NCBI GenBank assembly: GCA_030706015.1
Contig: JAUZPI010000006.1
Location: 24,867-88,866, forward strand
Length of the DNA stretch: 64,000 nt
DNA from: Bacillota bacterium
GTDB lineage: Bacteria > Bacillota > Clostridia > Clostridiales > Clostridiaceae
Reading direction: 5' to 3'
The notes under the pieces are model-generated. The model saw nothing but the letters and a program-made list of their open reading frames with translations, did not search any database and was not told the origin of the DNA. This document shows positions 9,863-18,138 of this stretch, piece by piece (within the stretch, counting starts at the first letter, position 1; the number at the start of each line of letters is the position of its first letter). The position numbers and the translations under genes are program-made.

Positions 9863-11149
9863 ATGTTGGAAAATGATTTTAAAATATCGGGTGAGAGAAG
9901 AATAAACTATAAATTAAACTTTATATTATTAATCTCTGGCCGCTTCATATCTGATCTTGGATCAGCTATATTTGGATTTGCTTTAAGCCTTTATGTACTT
10001 GACTTTACTAATTCTGCTGCAGCTTTTTCATTGGTTTTAAGTTTTTCTATAATACCTAATATGTTTGTAAGCATAATCGCAGGATCATTTGTTGACAAGC
10101 ATGATAAGAAAAAAACTATTGTTGTTACCGATATTTTGAGTGGAATAGCAGTATTAATATTTATGTGTATTTTCCACTTAAGCCCCAAAAGCATAATTTT
10201 ATTTATATTTTATAAAATTATTCTGGCTGTTACACAATCCTTCTTTGGATTAGCAATAAGTACATCTATTCCTAATATTGTAGGGGAAGAGAATACTCCA
10301 AGGGCTAATTCAATTTTTAGTTCAGTTGGATCTTTGATAAATATTTTAGGACCAGTTATAGGAGCTATAGCATATAAAACTATAGGTTTGCAATATATAT
10401 TTCTCATTGATGGTATATCATTTATTTTATCTGGTATATCAGAAATATTTTTGGTCATGGATACTAAAAATACAGAGAAGATAAAACCTCAAAAAGAAGA
10501 AGGATACTTCAGTGGAGTTAGGCTTGGCTTTCAATACATAGCTAATGAAAAAATCACTACCTTTTTCCTATCACTGGCGTTATTTCTAAATGTAGTTTTT
10601 ACACCGTTAGCGGCTTTAATGATACCATATATAAATTATAATGTATTAAAGGTGTCAGGACTTCAACTATCTATAATACAGGGTTCGTGGGCAGCTGGTG
10701 CGATAATTGGCGGTTTTCTGATGTCACTAAAAAAAGACACATTTAAGCTAATTAAAAATATATTTATATTAATACAGGCTCAGGCGTTAATTATGATAAT
10801 GTTCTGCTTCCCAAATCTAGGTCTGTTTTCATTAGCATCTAAATGGACAATTACCATTATATTTAGCTTATTACTAATAGCTCTTGGAATACTTAATGTT
10901 ATGCAGAATGTTCCGCTATTTACCTATTTTCAAATACAAGTACCTGAAAAATTAAGAGGACGAGTATTTGCCGTATTTAACATTACCATAATGCTGTCAA
11001 GTACAATTGGCTTATGGCTATATGGTGGAATATTAGAACATGCTAAATGGGGATATATTTTAGTAGTGTCAGGTATTGTAGTTATTATATCGTGTATATT
11101 ATTAAATAAAAATAAATCCTTTAAAAAATTCAACTCAACCTTAGGCTAG
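9863..11149 (+). CDS. MFS transporter, probable exporter of the NRPS product
   Basis: This 428-residue protein has about 12 hydrophobic segments and resembles the MFS_3/macrolide-efflux group of the major facilitator superfamily. The cytoplasmic loop VDKHDKKKTIVVTD after the second to third helix and PEKLRGRVFAVFN in the C-terminal half are typical of that group. The start at 9863 follows an AAGGGAG ribosome binding site. It lies 116 nt downstream of the NRPS gene and 69 nt upstream of the DUF1611 gene on the same strand, with no obvious terminator between, so it probably exports the peptide made by the cluster. The substrate is an inference from position only. Confidence 0.85.
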   Translation: MLENDFKISGERRINYKLNFILLISGRFISDLGSAIFGFALSLYVLDFTNSAAAFSLVLSFSIIPNMFVSIIAGSFVDKHDKKKTIVVTDILSGIAVLIFMCIFHLSPKSIILFIFYKIILAVTQSFFGLAISTSIPNIVGEENTPRANSIFSSVGSLINILGPVIGAIAYKTIGLQYIFLIDGISFILSGISEIFLVMDTKNTEKIKPQKEEGYFSGVRLGFQYIANEKITTFFLSLALFLNVVFTPLAALMIPYINYNVLKVSGLQLSIIQGSWAAGAIIGGFLMSLKKDTFKLIKNIFILIQAQALIMIMFCFPNLGLFSLASKWTITIIFSLLLIALGILNVMQNVPLFTYFQIQVPEKLRGRVFAVFNITIMLSSTIGLWLYGGILEHAKWGYILVVSGIVVIISCILLNKNKSFKKFNSTLG

Positions 11150-11218
11150 TCTAATATAAACTTTAGCTCTATTTTATAAAAAACTTTATTAATATAAGAT
11201 TTACAAGGGGGAAAATAT

Positions 11219-12283
11219 ATGAAGAATGTTGCATTATATCCATTCAACAAAATATCACAAGGATTAATAAGATTTAGAGATTTACTAGATTTTGAAATTA
11301 CAGCTGTTATTGATTTTGCATTTAATATTGGTGAAGATGTAGGAGAAGTAATAAATGGCAATCCTATAGGAATAAGCGTTGTTGATAACATTGATAATGC
11401 GTTAAAAGATGTTGATACATTAATTTTAAACGATGGTGGAGCACCAATTCATCATTTTGCGGATATCTATAGCAAATATAATTTACAAGAAAAGTGGAAG
11501 GAGGTTTTAAAAAGGGCAAATGATCTTGGTATTAAAATAATAAGTACACATGAAATAACTAATCCAGATTTATCAAGATGGATTAGAGATAACAATATAA
11601 ATTTACACACATTTACTAAAACCAAGGAACAAGTAGTGGAGTATATTGAGAATACAAAAAACATAGAGACAACAAATAATGCAAAAAAGATAGGTATATA
11701 TGGTACAAGATCATGCATTGGGAAGTTTACAGCTCAAATGTATTTGTTAAGGGCATTAAAAGAAAGAGGACTAAAAGCCAGTGCATTAATTACAGAGCCT
11801 ACAGCAGAATTGTTTAATCAATATGATGTTGACCCAATTAGATACTTGGGGATTTTGGGAGATCCTATAAAGTATAACCAATATACTAAGGCATTAGTTA
11901 CAAATTGCATAAATGCTGGGAATGAGTATATAGTAATGGCTTCTCAACAGGGGTTAGCATACAATGGCAGAGATAATATTTATGGTAATCTTATGAGATT
12001 ATCAAACATGGTTGAATTTAATCCAGATATAATTTTACTTATTGTGGGATTTGATGATGACGCAGCAATAAAGGATTGTTTAGATATGATTAGGATTTAT
12101 TGCGAGGGTAAAAAACCAATAGCTTTCTTACTGCCTGACAAGATTGAAGTAGGTTACGGTACATACAAGGCAAAAACAAAGGAGGAAATTCAAATAAGAA
12201 AAGAACAGTTATTGCAAAGATTTGATGTAGATAAGGTAGAGAATATTAATTGCATTGAAAATATAATAGAATTAATAAAGTAG
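11219..12283 (+). CDS. DUF1611 family P-loop protein (DgcN-like, possible D-Glu N-acetyltransferase)
   Basis: The 354-residue protein has a Rossmann-like N-terminal half and a C-terminal half with a P-loop, GIYGTRSCIGKFT (about residues 160-172), the arrangement of the DUF1611 family. The characterised member DgcN is a D-glutamate N-acetyltransferase of a D-Glu catabolic route. The start ATG at 11219 follows AAGGGGGAAAATAT. It is the last gene of the NRPS operon. Given that both upstream A domains look Glu/Gln-specific and are followed by epimerases, a role in N-acylating a D-Glu unit, in self-protection or in precursor recycling is plausible. That is inference; the family call is from the overall pattern and P-loop context. 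Confidence 0.72.
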   Translation: MKNVALYPFNKISQGLIRFRDLLDFEITAVIDFAFNIGEDVGEVINGNPIGISVVDNIDNALKDVDTLILNDGGAPIHHFADIYSKYNLQEKWKEVLKRANDLGIKIISTHEITNPDLSRWIRDNNINLHTFTKTKEQVVEYIENTKNIETTNNAKKIGIYGTRSCIGKFTAQMYLLRALKERGLKASALITEPTAELFNQYDVDPIRYLGILGDPIKYNQYTKALVTNCINAGNEYIVMASQQGLAYNGRDNIYGNLMRLSNMVEFNPDIILLIVGFDDDAAIKDCLDMIRIYCEGKKPIAFLLPDKIEVGYGTYKAKTKEEIQIRKEQLLQRFDVDKVENINCIENIIELIK

Positions 12284-12284
12284 A

Positions 12285-12313
12285 TTGACAGCTTTAACCA
12301 TAAGTGTTATCTT
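12285..12313 (+). promoter_or_regulatory. Possible promoter for the RNA-repair leader
   Basis: TTGACA (12285-12290) and TATCTT (12308-12313) are 17 nt apart and lie directly after the DUF1611 stop codon. They could drive the long leader of the RNA ligase gene. The -10 box is only a moderate match. Confidence 0.4.
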
Positions 12314-12319
12314 GGTTTA

Positions 12320-12631
12320 TATACAAGTTAATGTAAATATATTTTGAAAGGAAGATTATTATGTAATTGCGTATGTTCAAAGGTTGGTCTTATTAATGAG
12401 AGTAACCATTTATACCAGTTTGGTATAGGTAATAAAAGAGTAAGAATAGGTATTCATCTTTTTAGAAATTTAGTGAGATGGACCTGTTTTGTTATGCTCT
12501 TTTATGGAATGAACATACTTTTAATAGCATAATAATCTTCTAAAAAAGAATACCTCTTTTTTAGTTTATTTGTGCTGTGGAAAGTTTTGTTTCACAGTTT
12601 TTTATTTTGTTAAGGAAAAGAGGTAATGAAT
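12320..12631 (+). promoter_or_regulatory. Putative attenuator leader of the RNA-repair genes
   Basis: About 310 nt without a convincing long gene precede the RNA ligase. A strong ribosome binding site GAAAGGAAG (12346-12354) is followed by ATG-TAA (12361-12366), a start codon directly followed by a stop. A small hairpin ATACCA/TGGTAT lies near 12412-12427. An all-AU hairpin with 10-bp arms (12540-12549 and 12555-12564) can be disrupted by pairing of GAATACCT (12548-12555) with AGGTATTC (12448-12455). A second, terminator-like hairpin ends 24 nt before the ligase start codon. A 62-codon TTG-initiated frame (12344-12532) looks non-coding. The attenuation idea is inference. Confidence 0.45.
12575..12608 (+). 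terminator. Terminator-like hairpin immediately upstream of the RNA ligase gene
   Basis: CTGTG (12575-12579) pairs with CACAG (12593-12597), with AAA/TTT pairs extending inwards, followed by TTTTTTATTTT. It sits between the leader and the ligase ribosome binding site with no visible promoter after it, so ligase transcripts probably have to read through it. Confidence 0.6.
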
Positions 12632-13435
12632 ATGAATAAATTATTTAAATATCCTAGAACTCGCCATATTGAAGGCTCAAGGCTTCAGAGTGGTGATGAG
12701 GATTTAAAAAGTGTTAAATTTGAATACTTAAAAGGAAAATATTTAGTGATAGAGGAAAAGGTGGATGGAGCAAACTGCGGCATTAGCTTCGATAAAGAGG
12801 GCAATATGTTTTTGCAGAGCAGGGGTCATTATTTAAATGGCGGCTATGGTGAAAAGCAATTTTCATTATTTAAGACTTGGGCTAATTGCTATAGATATGC
12901 TCTAAATTCATTATTAGGCGATAGATATATATTGTATGGAGAATGGCTATATGCTAAACATACAGTATTTTATGATGAGCTAACTCATTATTTTATGGAA
13001 TTTGATATATTTGATAAGCTTCAAAATAAATTTTTAAGCACAAGCAGGAGGAGACAGCTGCTAAAGGATTATGATTTTATTGTTTCTGTATTAGTGCTTT
13101 TTGAAGGTAAGTTAAATTCTTTGAAAGAGCTAACATCGCTCTTAGGTAAGTCTAATTTTAAATCCTTAAGAGGAGAAGAGGTTCTAAAACTCAGTTGTGA
13201 GGAATTAAACTTGTCCTTTGAGCTAGCAAAAAAGCAAACTGATATAACAGATTTAATGGAAGGTTTATATATTAAGCTAGAGGATGAAGATCAGGTTATA
13301 GATAGATTCAAATATGTACGAAGTTCTTTTCTGAATACTATTTTGGATTCTGAAACCCATTGGATTAACAGGCCTATTATACCTAATAAATTAAAAGAAG
13401 GTATTGACATATTTTCCTCCAAGGGAGGGAGATAG
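12632..13435 (+). CDS. RNA ligase family protein (nucleic-acid repair)
   Basis: The 267-residue protein carries the covalent nucleotidyltransferase motifs of the RNA ligase family: motif I EEKVDGANCG with the adenylated Lys, a motif III-like YGEWLYAKHT, motif IV EGLYIKLEDED and a motif V-like DRFKYVR. It would seal nicks in RNA after activation with ATP. The ATG at 12632 is preferred to 12626 because AAGAGG (12618-12623) is 8 nt from it. Its stop codon is separated by one base from the GTG of the HD-kinase gene, so the two are co-translated. The pairing suggests end-healing by the kinase/phosphatase followed by sealing. Confidence 0.85.
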   Translation: MNKLFKYPRTRHIEGSRLQSGDEDLKSVKFEYLKGKYLVIEEKVDGANCGISFDKEGNMFLQSRGHYLNGGYGEKQFSLFKTWANCYRYALNSLLGDRYILYGEWLYAKHTVFYDELTHYFMEFDIFDKLQNKFLSTSRRRQLLKDYDFIVSVLVLFEGKLNSLKELTSLLGKSNFKSLRGEEVLKLSCEELNLSFELAKKQTDITDLMEGLYIKLEDEDQVIDRFKYVRSSFLNTILDSETHWINRPIIPNKLKEGIDIFSSKGGR

Positions 13436-13436
13436 A

Positions 13437-14564
13437 GTGAGTACTAGCATTGTAACTTATATTATAGATAGGGAATTCCATTTCGCTGAAATAGTTAAGG
13501 AGTTTGCAGTAATAAACCAGCTTATGAAGGTAGAGCAAAATCCTAAATATCATAGAGAGGGCAATGTATATATCCACACTAAAAAAGTTTGTGAAGAGCT
13601 AATGAAATTTAACCAGTGGCATGGGCTAAGTGAAGAGGATAAGGCAGTCTTATTTTTATCCGCACTGTTTCATGATATGGGTAAATTAACCTGTACTAAA
13701 ATTGAAGATAATGAAATAGTATCTCCAAAACATGCAGTAAAGGGCGCTAAGGAATTTAGAAAATTATTTTATAGAGAGTACTCAGAAAAGTTTTCTATCA
13801 GCTTTCAATTAAGAGAAAGAATAGCTCAGTTAATAAAGTATCATGGACTGCCATTATTTTTTATGGAACGTGAGGATATGGACTTTGAACTAATAAGAGC
13901 TGCAGAAAGCGTGGATATGAAATTATTATATCTTCTTTCCAAGGCAGATTTGTTGGGAAGAGAATGTGATGATAAAGAAGAACTTCTAAATAATGTAGAG
14001 TTCTTTAAAGAATACTCAAAGGAATTAGGCTGTTATTATTCACCAAAGAAATTCTCCAGCAGCTATACAAGATTTTTGTACTTTAACAAGAGAAATATAT
14101 GGCATGGTGATAAGGTTTTTGACACTACAAGCTTTCAGGTTATAATTATGGCAGGACTACCCTTAGCGGGAAAAGACACTTATATTGAAGAAAATTTAAA
14201 GGGTATGGCTGTAATTTCACTGGATAATATTAGAGCAGAATTTAATATATCACCTAAGGATGGCTCTGCTAAGGTAGCTGCTATTGCGAGAGAGAGAGCC
14301 AAGGAATTCCTAAGAAAAAAGCAGTCTTTTGTATGGAATGCTACAAATATTGTAAAGGACACAAGGTCAAGTCTATGCAGCCTTTTTTCAGCCTATGGTG
14401 CAAGGGTAAGGTTTATATATATTGAGGCGCCATACAATGAATTGATTACTAGAAATAAGGTAAGGGAAAGGGTCGTATCAGAAAAAATCATTAATACCAT
14501 GATTAACAGATTTGATATGTTGGAAGCCTGGGAAGGCTATGAAACGGATTATTATATCCAATAA
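13437..14564 (+). CDS. HD-domain phosphohydrolase fused to polynucleotide kinase (HD-Pnk-like)
   Basis: The GTG start at 13437 follows AAGGGAGGGAG; the longer frame from 13404 overlaps the ligase and has no ribosome binding site. The 375-residue protein has an N-terminal HD phosphohydrolase domain (ALFHDMGKLT, and a later YHGLP) and a C-terminal P-loop kinase domain (AGLPLAGKDTY near residue 240; VWNATN further on). This is the architecture of HD-Pnk proteins, which remove 2',3'-cyclic or 3' phosphates and phosphorylate 5'-OH ends. Next to an RNA ligase it forms a plausible two-gene RNA-repair cassette. Which RNA it repairs is unknown. Confidence 0.85.
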   Translation: MSTSIVTYIIDREFHFAEIVKEFAVINQLMKVEQNPKYHREGNVYIHTKKVCEELMKFNQWHGLSEEDKAVLFLSALFHDMGKLTCTKIEDNEIVSPKHAVKGAKEFRKLFYREYSEKFSISFQLRERIAQLIKYHGLPLFFMEREDMDFELIRAAESVDMKLLYLLSKADLLGRECDDKEELLNNVEFFKEYSKELGCYYSPKKFSSSYTRFLYFNKRNIWHGDKVFDTTSFQVIIMAGLPLAGKDTYIEENLKGMAVISLDNIRAEFNISPKDGSAKVAAIARERAKEFLRKKQSFVWNATNIVKDTRSSLCSLFSAYGARVRFIYIEAPYNELITRNKVRERVVSEKIINTMINRFDMLEAWEGYETDYYIQ

Positions 14565-14587
14565 ATTTAAGGAACTGAGGGAAAATA

Positions 14588-15721
14588 GTGAAAATTGTTG
14601 TAGCACCAGATTCATTTAAAGGAAGTTTATCAGCAAAACAGGTGGCAGATGCACTTGAAAAAGGTATAAAGAAGGTAGATGCAGCTATAGAAGTAGTGAA
14701 GGTTCCTATGGCAGATGGGGGAGAGGGGACAGTCCAGTCATTAGTGGATGCAGCTAGTGGAAAGCTAATTCCCCTTAAGGTAATGGATCCTCTAATGAGA
14801 GAAATAGATTCTTTCTATGGAATTTTAGGAGACGGAAGCACTGCGGTTATAGAAATGGCTGCAGCTTCGGGACTTCCTCTGCTTAAAGCTGAGGAGAGAA
14901 ACCCATGGAAAACAACTACTTATGGAACGGGACAATTAATTAAGCATGCTTTAGATATGGGCTGCAGAAACATAATTTTGGGTATCGGCGGAAGTGCTAC
15001 TAATGATGGGGGTTGTGGTATGGCTGCAGCATTAGGAGTAAAATTTCTAGATAAAGCGGGTAATGAAATTAGCCTAGGAGGAGGCAGCCTTAGCTTAATT
15101 CATTACATTGACATAAGTGAACTAGATAAGAGAATAAAAGAATGCAGTATAGCAGCAGCCTGTGATGTAGATAACCCATTGGTTGGTCCTAAGGGCGCAT
15201 CTCAAGTTTTTGGACCACAAAAAGGAGCGGATAAAGATATGGTTTTGGCTCTCGATAAAAATCTCATCCACTATGGAAAAGTAGTTAAAGAAAGCCTGGG
15301 AGTATCCATTCTAGATTATCCAGGTTCAGGAGCAGCAGGGGGACTGGGCGGCGGATTACTTGCCTTTTTAGGTGCAGATCTAAAAAGGGGGGTAGATATT
15401 GTAATAGAAGCTGTAAAGTTAGAGGAAAAAATAATAGGAGCAGACCTGGTTATAACTGGTGAAGGCATGATTGATTATCAGACCCTTCACGGAAAAACCC
15501 CTTATGGTGTAGCATTAGCAGCTTCAAAGCAGGGGATTCCTGTGATAGCTGTTGCAGGCGGTATAGGAGAGAATATTGAAAGTCTTTATGACCATGGATT
15601 TACCAGTATATTTTCTATAGTTGATAAACCAATGAAACTGGATGATACCATAAAATGTAGTGAAAGGCTGCTAGAAAGCACTGCGGAGAGAATTATTAGA
15701 GCAATTAAGATTTCTTTTTAA
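14588..15721 (+). CDS. Glycerate kinase
   Basis: The 377-residue protein matches the GarK/GlxK-type glycerate kinase family along its length: MKIVVAPDSFKGSLSA at the start, MADGGEGT, the GIGGSATNDGGCGMAAALG segment and GEGMIDYQTLHGKTP. It phosphorylates D-glycerate with ATP, feeding glycolysis. The start is GTG at 14588 after GAGGG. It follows the HD-kinase gene by 23 nt and may share its transcript, but no functional link is apparent. A terminator follows at 15763. Confidence 0.93.
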   Translation: MKIVVAPDSFKGSLSAKQVADALEKGIKKVDAAIEVVKVPMADGGEGTVQSLVDAASGKLIPLKVMDPLMREIDSFYGILGDGSTAVIEMAAASGLPLLKAEERNPWKTTTYGTGQLIKHALDMGCRNIILGIGGSATNDGGCGMAAALGVKFLDKAGNEISLGGGSLSLIHYIDISELDKRIKECSIAAACDVDNPLVGPKGASQVFGPQKGADKDMVLALDKNLIHYGKVVKESLGVSILDYPGSGAAGGLGGGLLAFLGADLKRGVDIVIEAVKLEEKIIGADLVITGEGMIDYQTLHGKTPYGVALAASKQGIPVIAVAGGIGENIESLYDHGFTSIFSIVDKPMKLDDTIKCSERLLESTAERIIRAIKISF

Positions 15722-15762
15722 GAGAATAAAATTTAGAAAAATTCACAATTAATTTTGTTAAA

Positions 15763-15801
15763 AGTACATTCTACATTACGACAGAATGTACTATTTTTTT
15801 A
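15763..15801 (+). terminator. Rho-independent terminator after glycerate kinase
   Basis: AGTACATTCT (15763-15772) and AGAATGTACT (15783-15792) form a 10-bp stem followed by ATTTTTTT. Confidence 0.85.
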
Positions 15802-15852
15802 CATTGTTTTAATGCTAAAATGTAAACTAAATAATTATCAAAGGGGGATATT

Positions 15853-15894
15853 ATGGATAAGCCTAGATACATTTCAAAAATTTATTCAAGATAA
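15853..15894 (+). CDS. Possible 13-residue peptide ORF (leader peptide or gene remnant)
   Basis: A strong ribosome binding site AAGGGGG (15841-15847) precedes ATG at 15853. The frame encodes MDKPRYISKIYSR and then stops. It lies after a terminator and about 110 nt before the GH113-like gene, so it could be a leader peptide of that gene or a decayed gene start. There is no other evidence of coding. Confidence 0.3.
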   Translation: MDKPRYISKIYSR

Positions 15895-16006
15895 AAAAAG
15901 TAAATAAGGATGACTGTATATATAGATTAAATACCAGTATTATTAAAACATTTTCAAAGACGTGAAAAAACTTTTAGATAAACTACTCCAAAAGGAGCGG
16001 ATAAAA

Positions 16007-17107
16007 ATGAGTAAAAGAAAAGTATATACTATAATAACTATAATAATTATTATGTTAGTTAGTTTTAATATTTATATTACAAATTCTAATTCCGAGGGTA
16101 TAGATAATTTCCATAGTAAGTCTTTAAATAAGAAGTTTAAAACGAAGATAAAATCAGGTAATCTATCTACTGACTATAATATAGAAGATGCATTAAATGA
16201 TTTAGATAAGTTTGGATTAAATACTCTGAATGTACCAGTGGCAATAAATATAAATAATTTATCTTCAAGCGATATGAATGTGGACAAGGCCAGTGAAGAG
16301 AAGGCGATTGAACTAATTAAAATATTAAATGAAAAAGATATAAACGTTATATTGGAACCCTATCCCTGGATAGATAATGGCAGTAAAGTAGAGACTGATT
16401 GGAAGCCAGATAATATGGATGAGTTCTTTGGGAATTGGAAATCAAAGGTACTAAAGAAATTAGTTGATGATGTAGCAGTGCCCTATAAGGTAGATGCTAT
16501 GATTGTAGGTTCAAATTTTGTAAATATGGAATATAATGAAGCCTATTGGTGCGACACTATAGATTATCTCCGAAAAGATTATAAAGGACTAATTACTTAT
16601 AAAACAAATTTTTGGACAACAGCAGTGTGGGAGCCTAAATTAACAGAAGACTATAAGAAAAAATTAAATAACAAACTGTTTTCAAAGGTAGATTACATAT
16701 CTATTGCTGCATATTTCGAGCTCACTAACAATAACACAAATACAGTAGAAAATCTTGTTAAAGCAATACAAAGTACTCAAATATATGATAGAAAGCAAAA
16801 TATAAAGAAGGAAATAAAGAACTTCAATACAAAGTGGAAAAAGCCTGTATTCTTTGGAGAACTGGGTTTTCCGAGAACGGACAAGGCGTCGGTGCATCCC
16901 TTTGATGCATATCAACCAGGGGTAAAGGCAAATGATATTGAGCAGGCAAACTGTTTTGAAGCTTATAGAAGGGTGTTTGAAAAAGAATCCTGGAATTTAG
17001 GTTTTTCAGTATTTGCGGTTGGTGAACATGGTCCAGATAAACACTACTACCCAAGCGAGCAGAGTACTGCAGTCATTAAAAAGTGGTATGGAAACTCAGA
17101 GAATTAA
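16007..17107 (+). CDS. Secreted or membrane-anchored GH113-like glycoside hydrolase
   Basis: The ATG at 16007 follows AAAAGGAGCGG; a GTG at 15962 lacks a ribosome binding site. The 366-residue protein starts with one hydrophobic segment (VYTIITIIIIMLVSFNIYIT), a signal anchor or uncleaved signal peptide without a lipobox. The remainder looks like a TIM-barrel glycosidase of the GH113 mannanase-like group, with KPVFFGELGFPRTD holding the likely nucleophile Glu. The region expected to hold the acid/base Glu reads IVGSNFVNME, so that residue may be replaced by Asn. Terminator-like hairpin follows. The family assignment is by eye and moderate; substrate unknown. Confidence 0.6.
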   Translation: MSKRKVYTIITIIIIMLVSFNIYITNSNSEGIDNFHSKSLNKKFKTKIKSGNLSTDYNIEDALNDLDKFGLNTLNVPVAININNLSSSDMNVDKASEEKAIELIKILNEKDINVILEPYPWIDNGSKVETDWKPDNMDEFFGNWKSKVLKKLVDDVAVPYKVDAMIVGSNFVNMEYNEAYWCDTIDYLRKDYKGLITYKTNFWTTAVWEPKLTEDYKKKLNNKLFSKVDYISIAAYFELTNNNTNTVENLVKAIQSTQIYDRKQNIKKEIKNFNTKWKKPVFFGELGFPRTDKASVHPFDAYQPGVKANDIEQANCFEAYRRVFEKESWNLGFSVFAVGEHGPDKHYYPSEQSTAVIKKWYGNSEN

Positions 17108-17145
17108 TGTTAAAGATTGAGGAATAATTTACGAAGTAACGCAAA

Positions 17146-17186
17146 AGAGCTAGGAGCTGCCTTCCGTATAGGTGGCTCCTAGCTCT
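17146..17186. terminator. Hairpin between convergent GH113-like gene and rsgI
   Basis: AGAGCTAGGAGC (17146-17157) and GCTCCTAGCTCT (17175-17186) form a perfect 12-bp stem between convergent genes. The T-runs on either side are poor, so it is a probable rather than textbook bidirectional terminator. Confidence 0.6.
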
Positions 17187-17196
17187 ATAATTACCA

Positions 17197-18138
17197 TTAC
17201 TTATTATTCTTATGCTTCGAAGGCCCCTTTTTTACCTTTCCATTGTCGTTATTGTTGTTACTATTTGCAGCATTAGTATTATTAGTATTATTAGTATTGT
17301 TGCTGCTACTGTTACTAGTTTCTATATTATCTTTACTATGGTTTTGCGCATTAGTAGGTTGATTTGAAGGAGGTTTAGTTTCGTTACCTTTAGTTTCTTG
17401 TTTGTTACTACTACCATTATTCCCCTTGTCATTATTAACATTAGTTATGTTATCTTGTTTATTGTTGTTTTCATTATCTTTACTTTGATCATTAATAGCT
17501 TTGCTTTCGTTATTTTGAGGGCTTATGTTTTTTGAAGATTCATTATTAGTATTCTCATTATAAAATTTATCATTAGTTTCTTTTCCATTATTATTTATAG
17601 TTGCGTTTATTTTTTGGTCTGCAATAAATTTTTCAAATTTATCAAGATTTATAGTTTTTTCTGTATTTTTAGAAGATACCTTTACAGTAATTGTCCTTCC
17701 TGAAGCAATATAACTATCGTTTATGAACTTATCTCTTTTAGCTTGATTAATCACTAAAATTAAGGCGTCATCTATCTTTTTATTTTTTAACTTTAGTTGT
17801 TTAAGCAGGGTTTCTCCATCACCATTTATAGGAGTAGCTGTTATTATTCTATCGAAACGATTTGTTTTTAGTTCAATAGAAGGGTTAATATTCACTTGAA
17901 CTGTTGCCATAGGAGTATTATAAGCGTAAGCACTTCCTCCAAATAGAAAAATCGCAAATAATGCAACTGCAGCAGCCAAGTGCCTGGTATAGCTAATTTC
18001 TTTTTTTACAGTACCAGTATAGGTCTCACCAATCTTAGGCGCAGGTGTAGAGATTGCAACCTTCACAAATTCTCCAGCACTTGTGGCTAATACAGCTGAG
18101 TTTTTTTCAATTTTCATAACTAGGCCTGTTTTATTCAT
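17197..18138 (-). CDS. rsgI: Anti-sigma-I factor RsgI-like protein
   Basis: The start at 18138 follows GGTAGG; the upstream GTG at 18147 overlaps that site. The 313-residue protein has an N-terminal cytoplasmic RsgI_N domain (about residues 1-55, binds the sigma factor), one transmembrane segment (AAAVALFAIFLFGGSAYA), a conserved outer domain (VQVNINPSIELKTNRFDRI) and a ~130-residue tail very rich in Asn, Lys and Ser. It is translationally coupled to sigI (8-nt overlap). In the RsgI family the outer part senses envelope or polysaccharide signals; here the tail is low-complexity as in Bacillus, not a carbohydrate-binding module. Confidence 0.9.
   Translation of the reverse strand: MNKTGLVMKIEKNSAVLATSAGEFVKVAISTPAPKIGETYTGTVKKEISYTRHLAAAVALFAIFLFGGSAYAYNTPMATVQVNINPSIELKTNRFDRIITATPINGDGETLLKQLKLKNKKIDDALILVINQAKRDKFINDSYIASGRTITVKVSSKNTEKTINLDKFEKFIADQKINATINNNGKETNDKFYNENTNNESSKNISPQNNESKAINDQSKDNENNNKQDNITNVNNDKGNNGSSNKQETKGNETKPPSNQPTNAQNHSKDNIETSNSSSNNTNNTNNTNAANSNNNNDNGKVKKGPSKHKNNK

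Noticed and set aside
12344..12532. A 62-codon TTG-initiated frame in the RNA-repair leader
   Set aside because: There is no ribosome binding site for the TTG, the composition is not protein-like, and the region is better explained by hairpins.
15901..15919. AAATAAGGATGAYTGTAT shared with about 34391-34408
   Set aside because: A single near-match of 17-18 nt in such AT-rich sequence is expected by chance, and no further similarity surrounds it.
17220..17600. Asn/Lys/Ser repeats of rsgI considered as an extragenic repeat
   Set aside because: They are in frame in the RsgI tail and are normal low-complexity linker sequence for this family.
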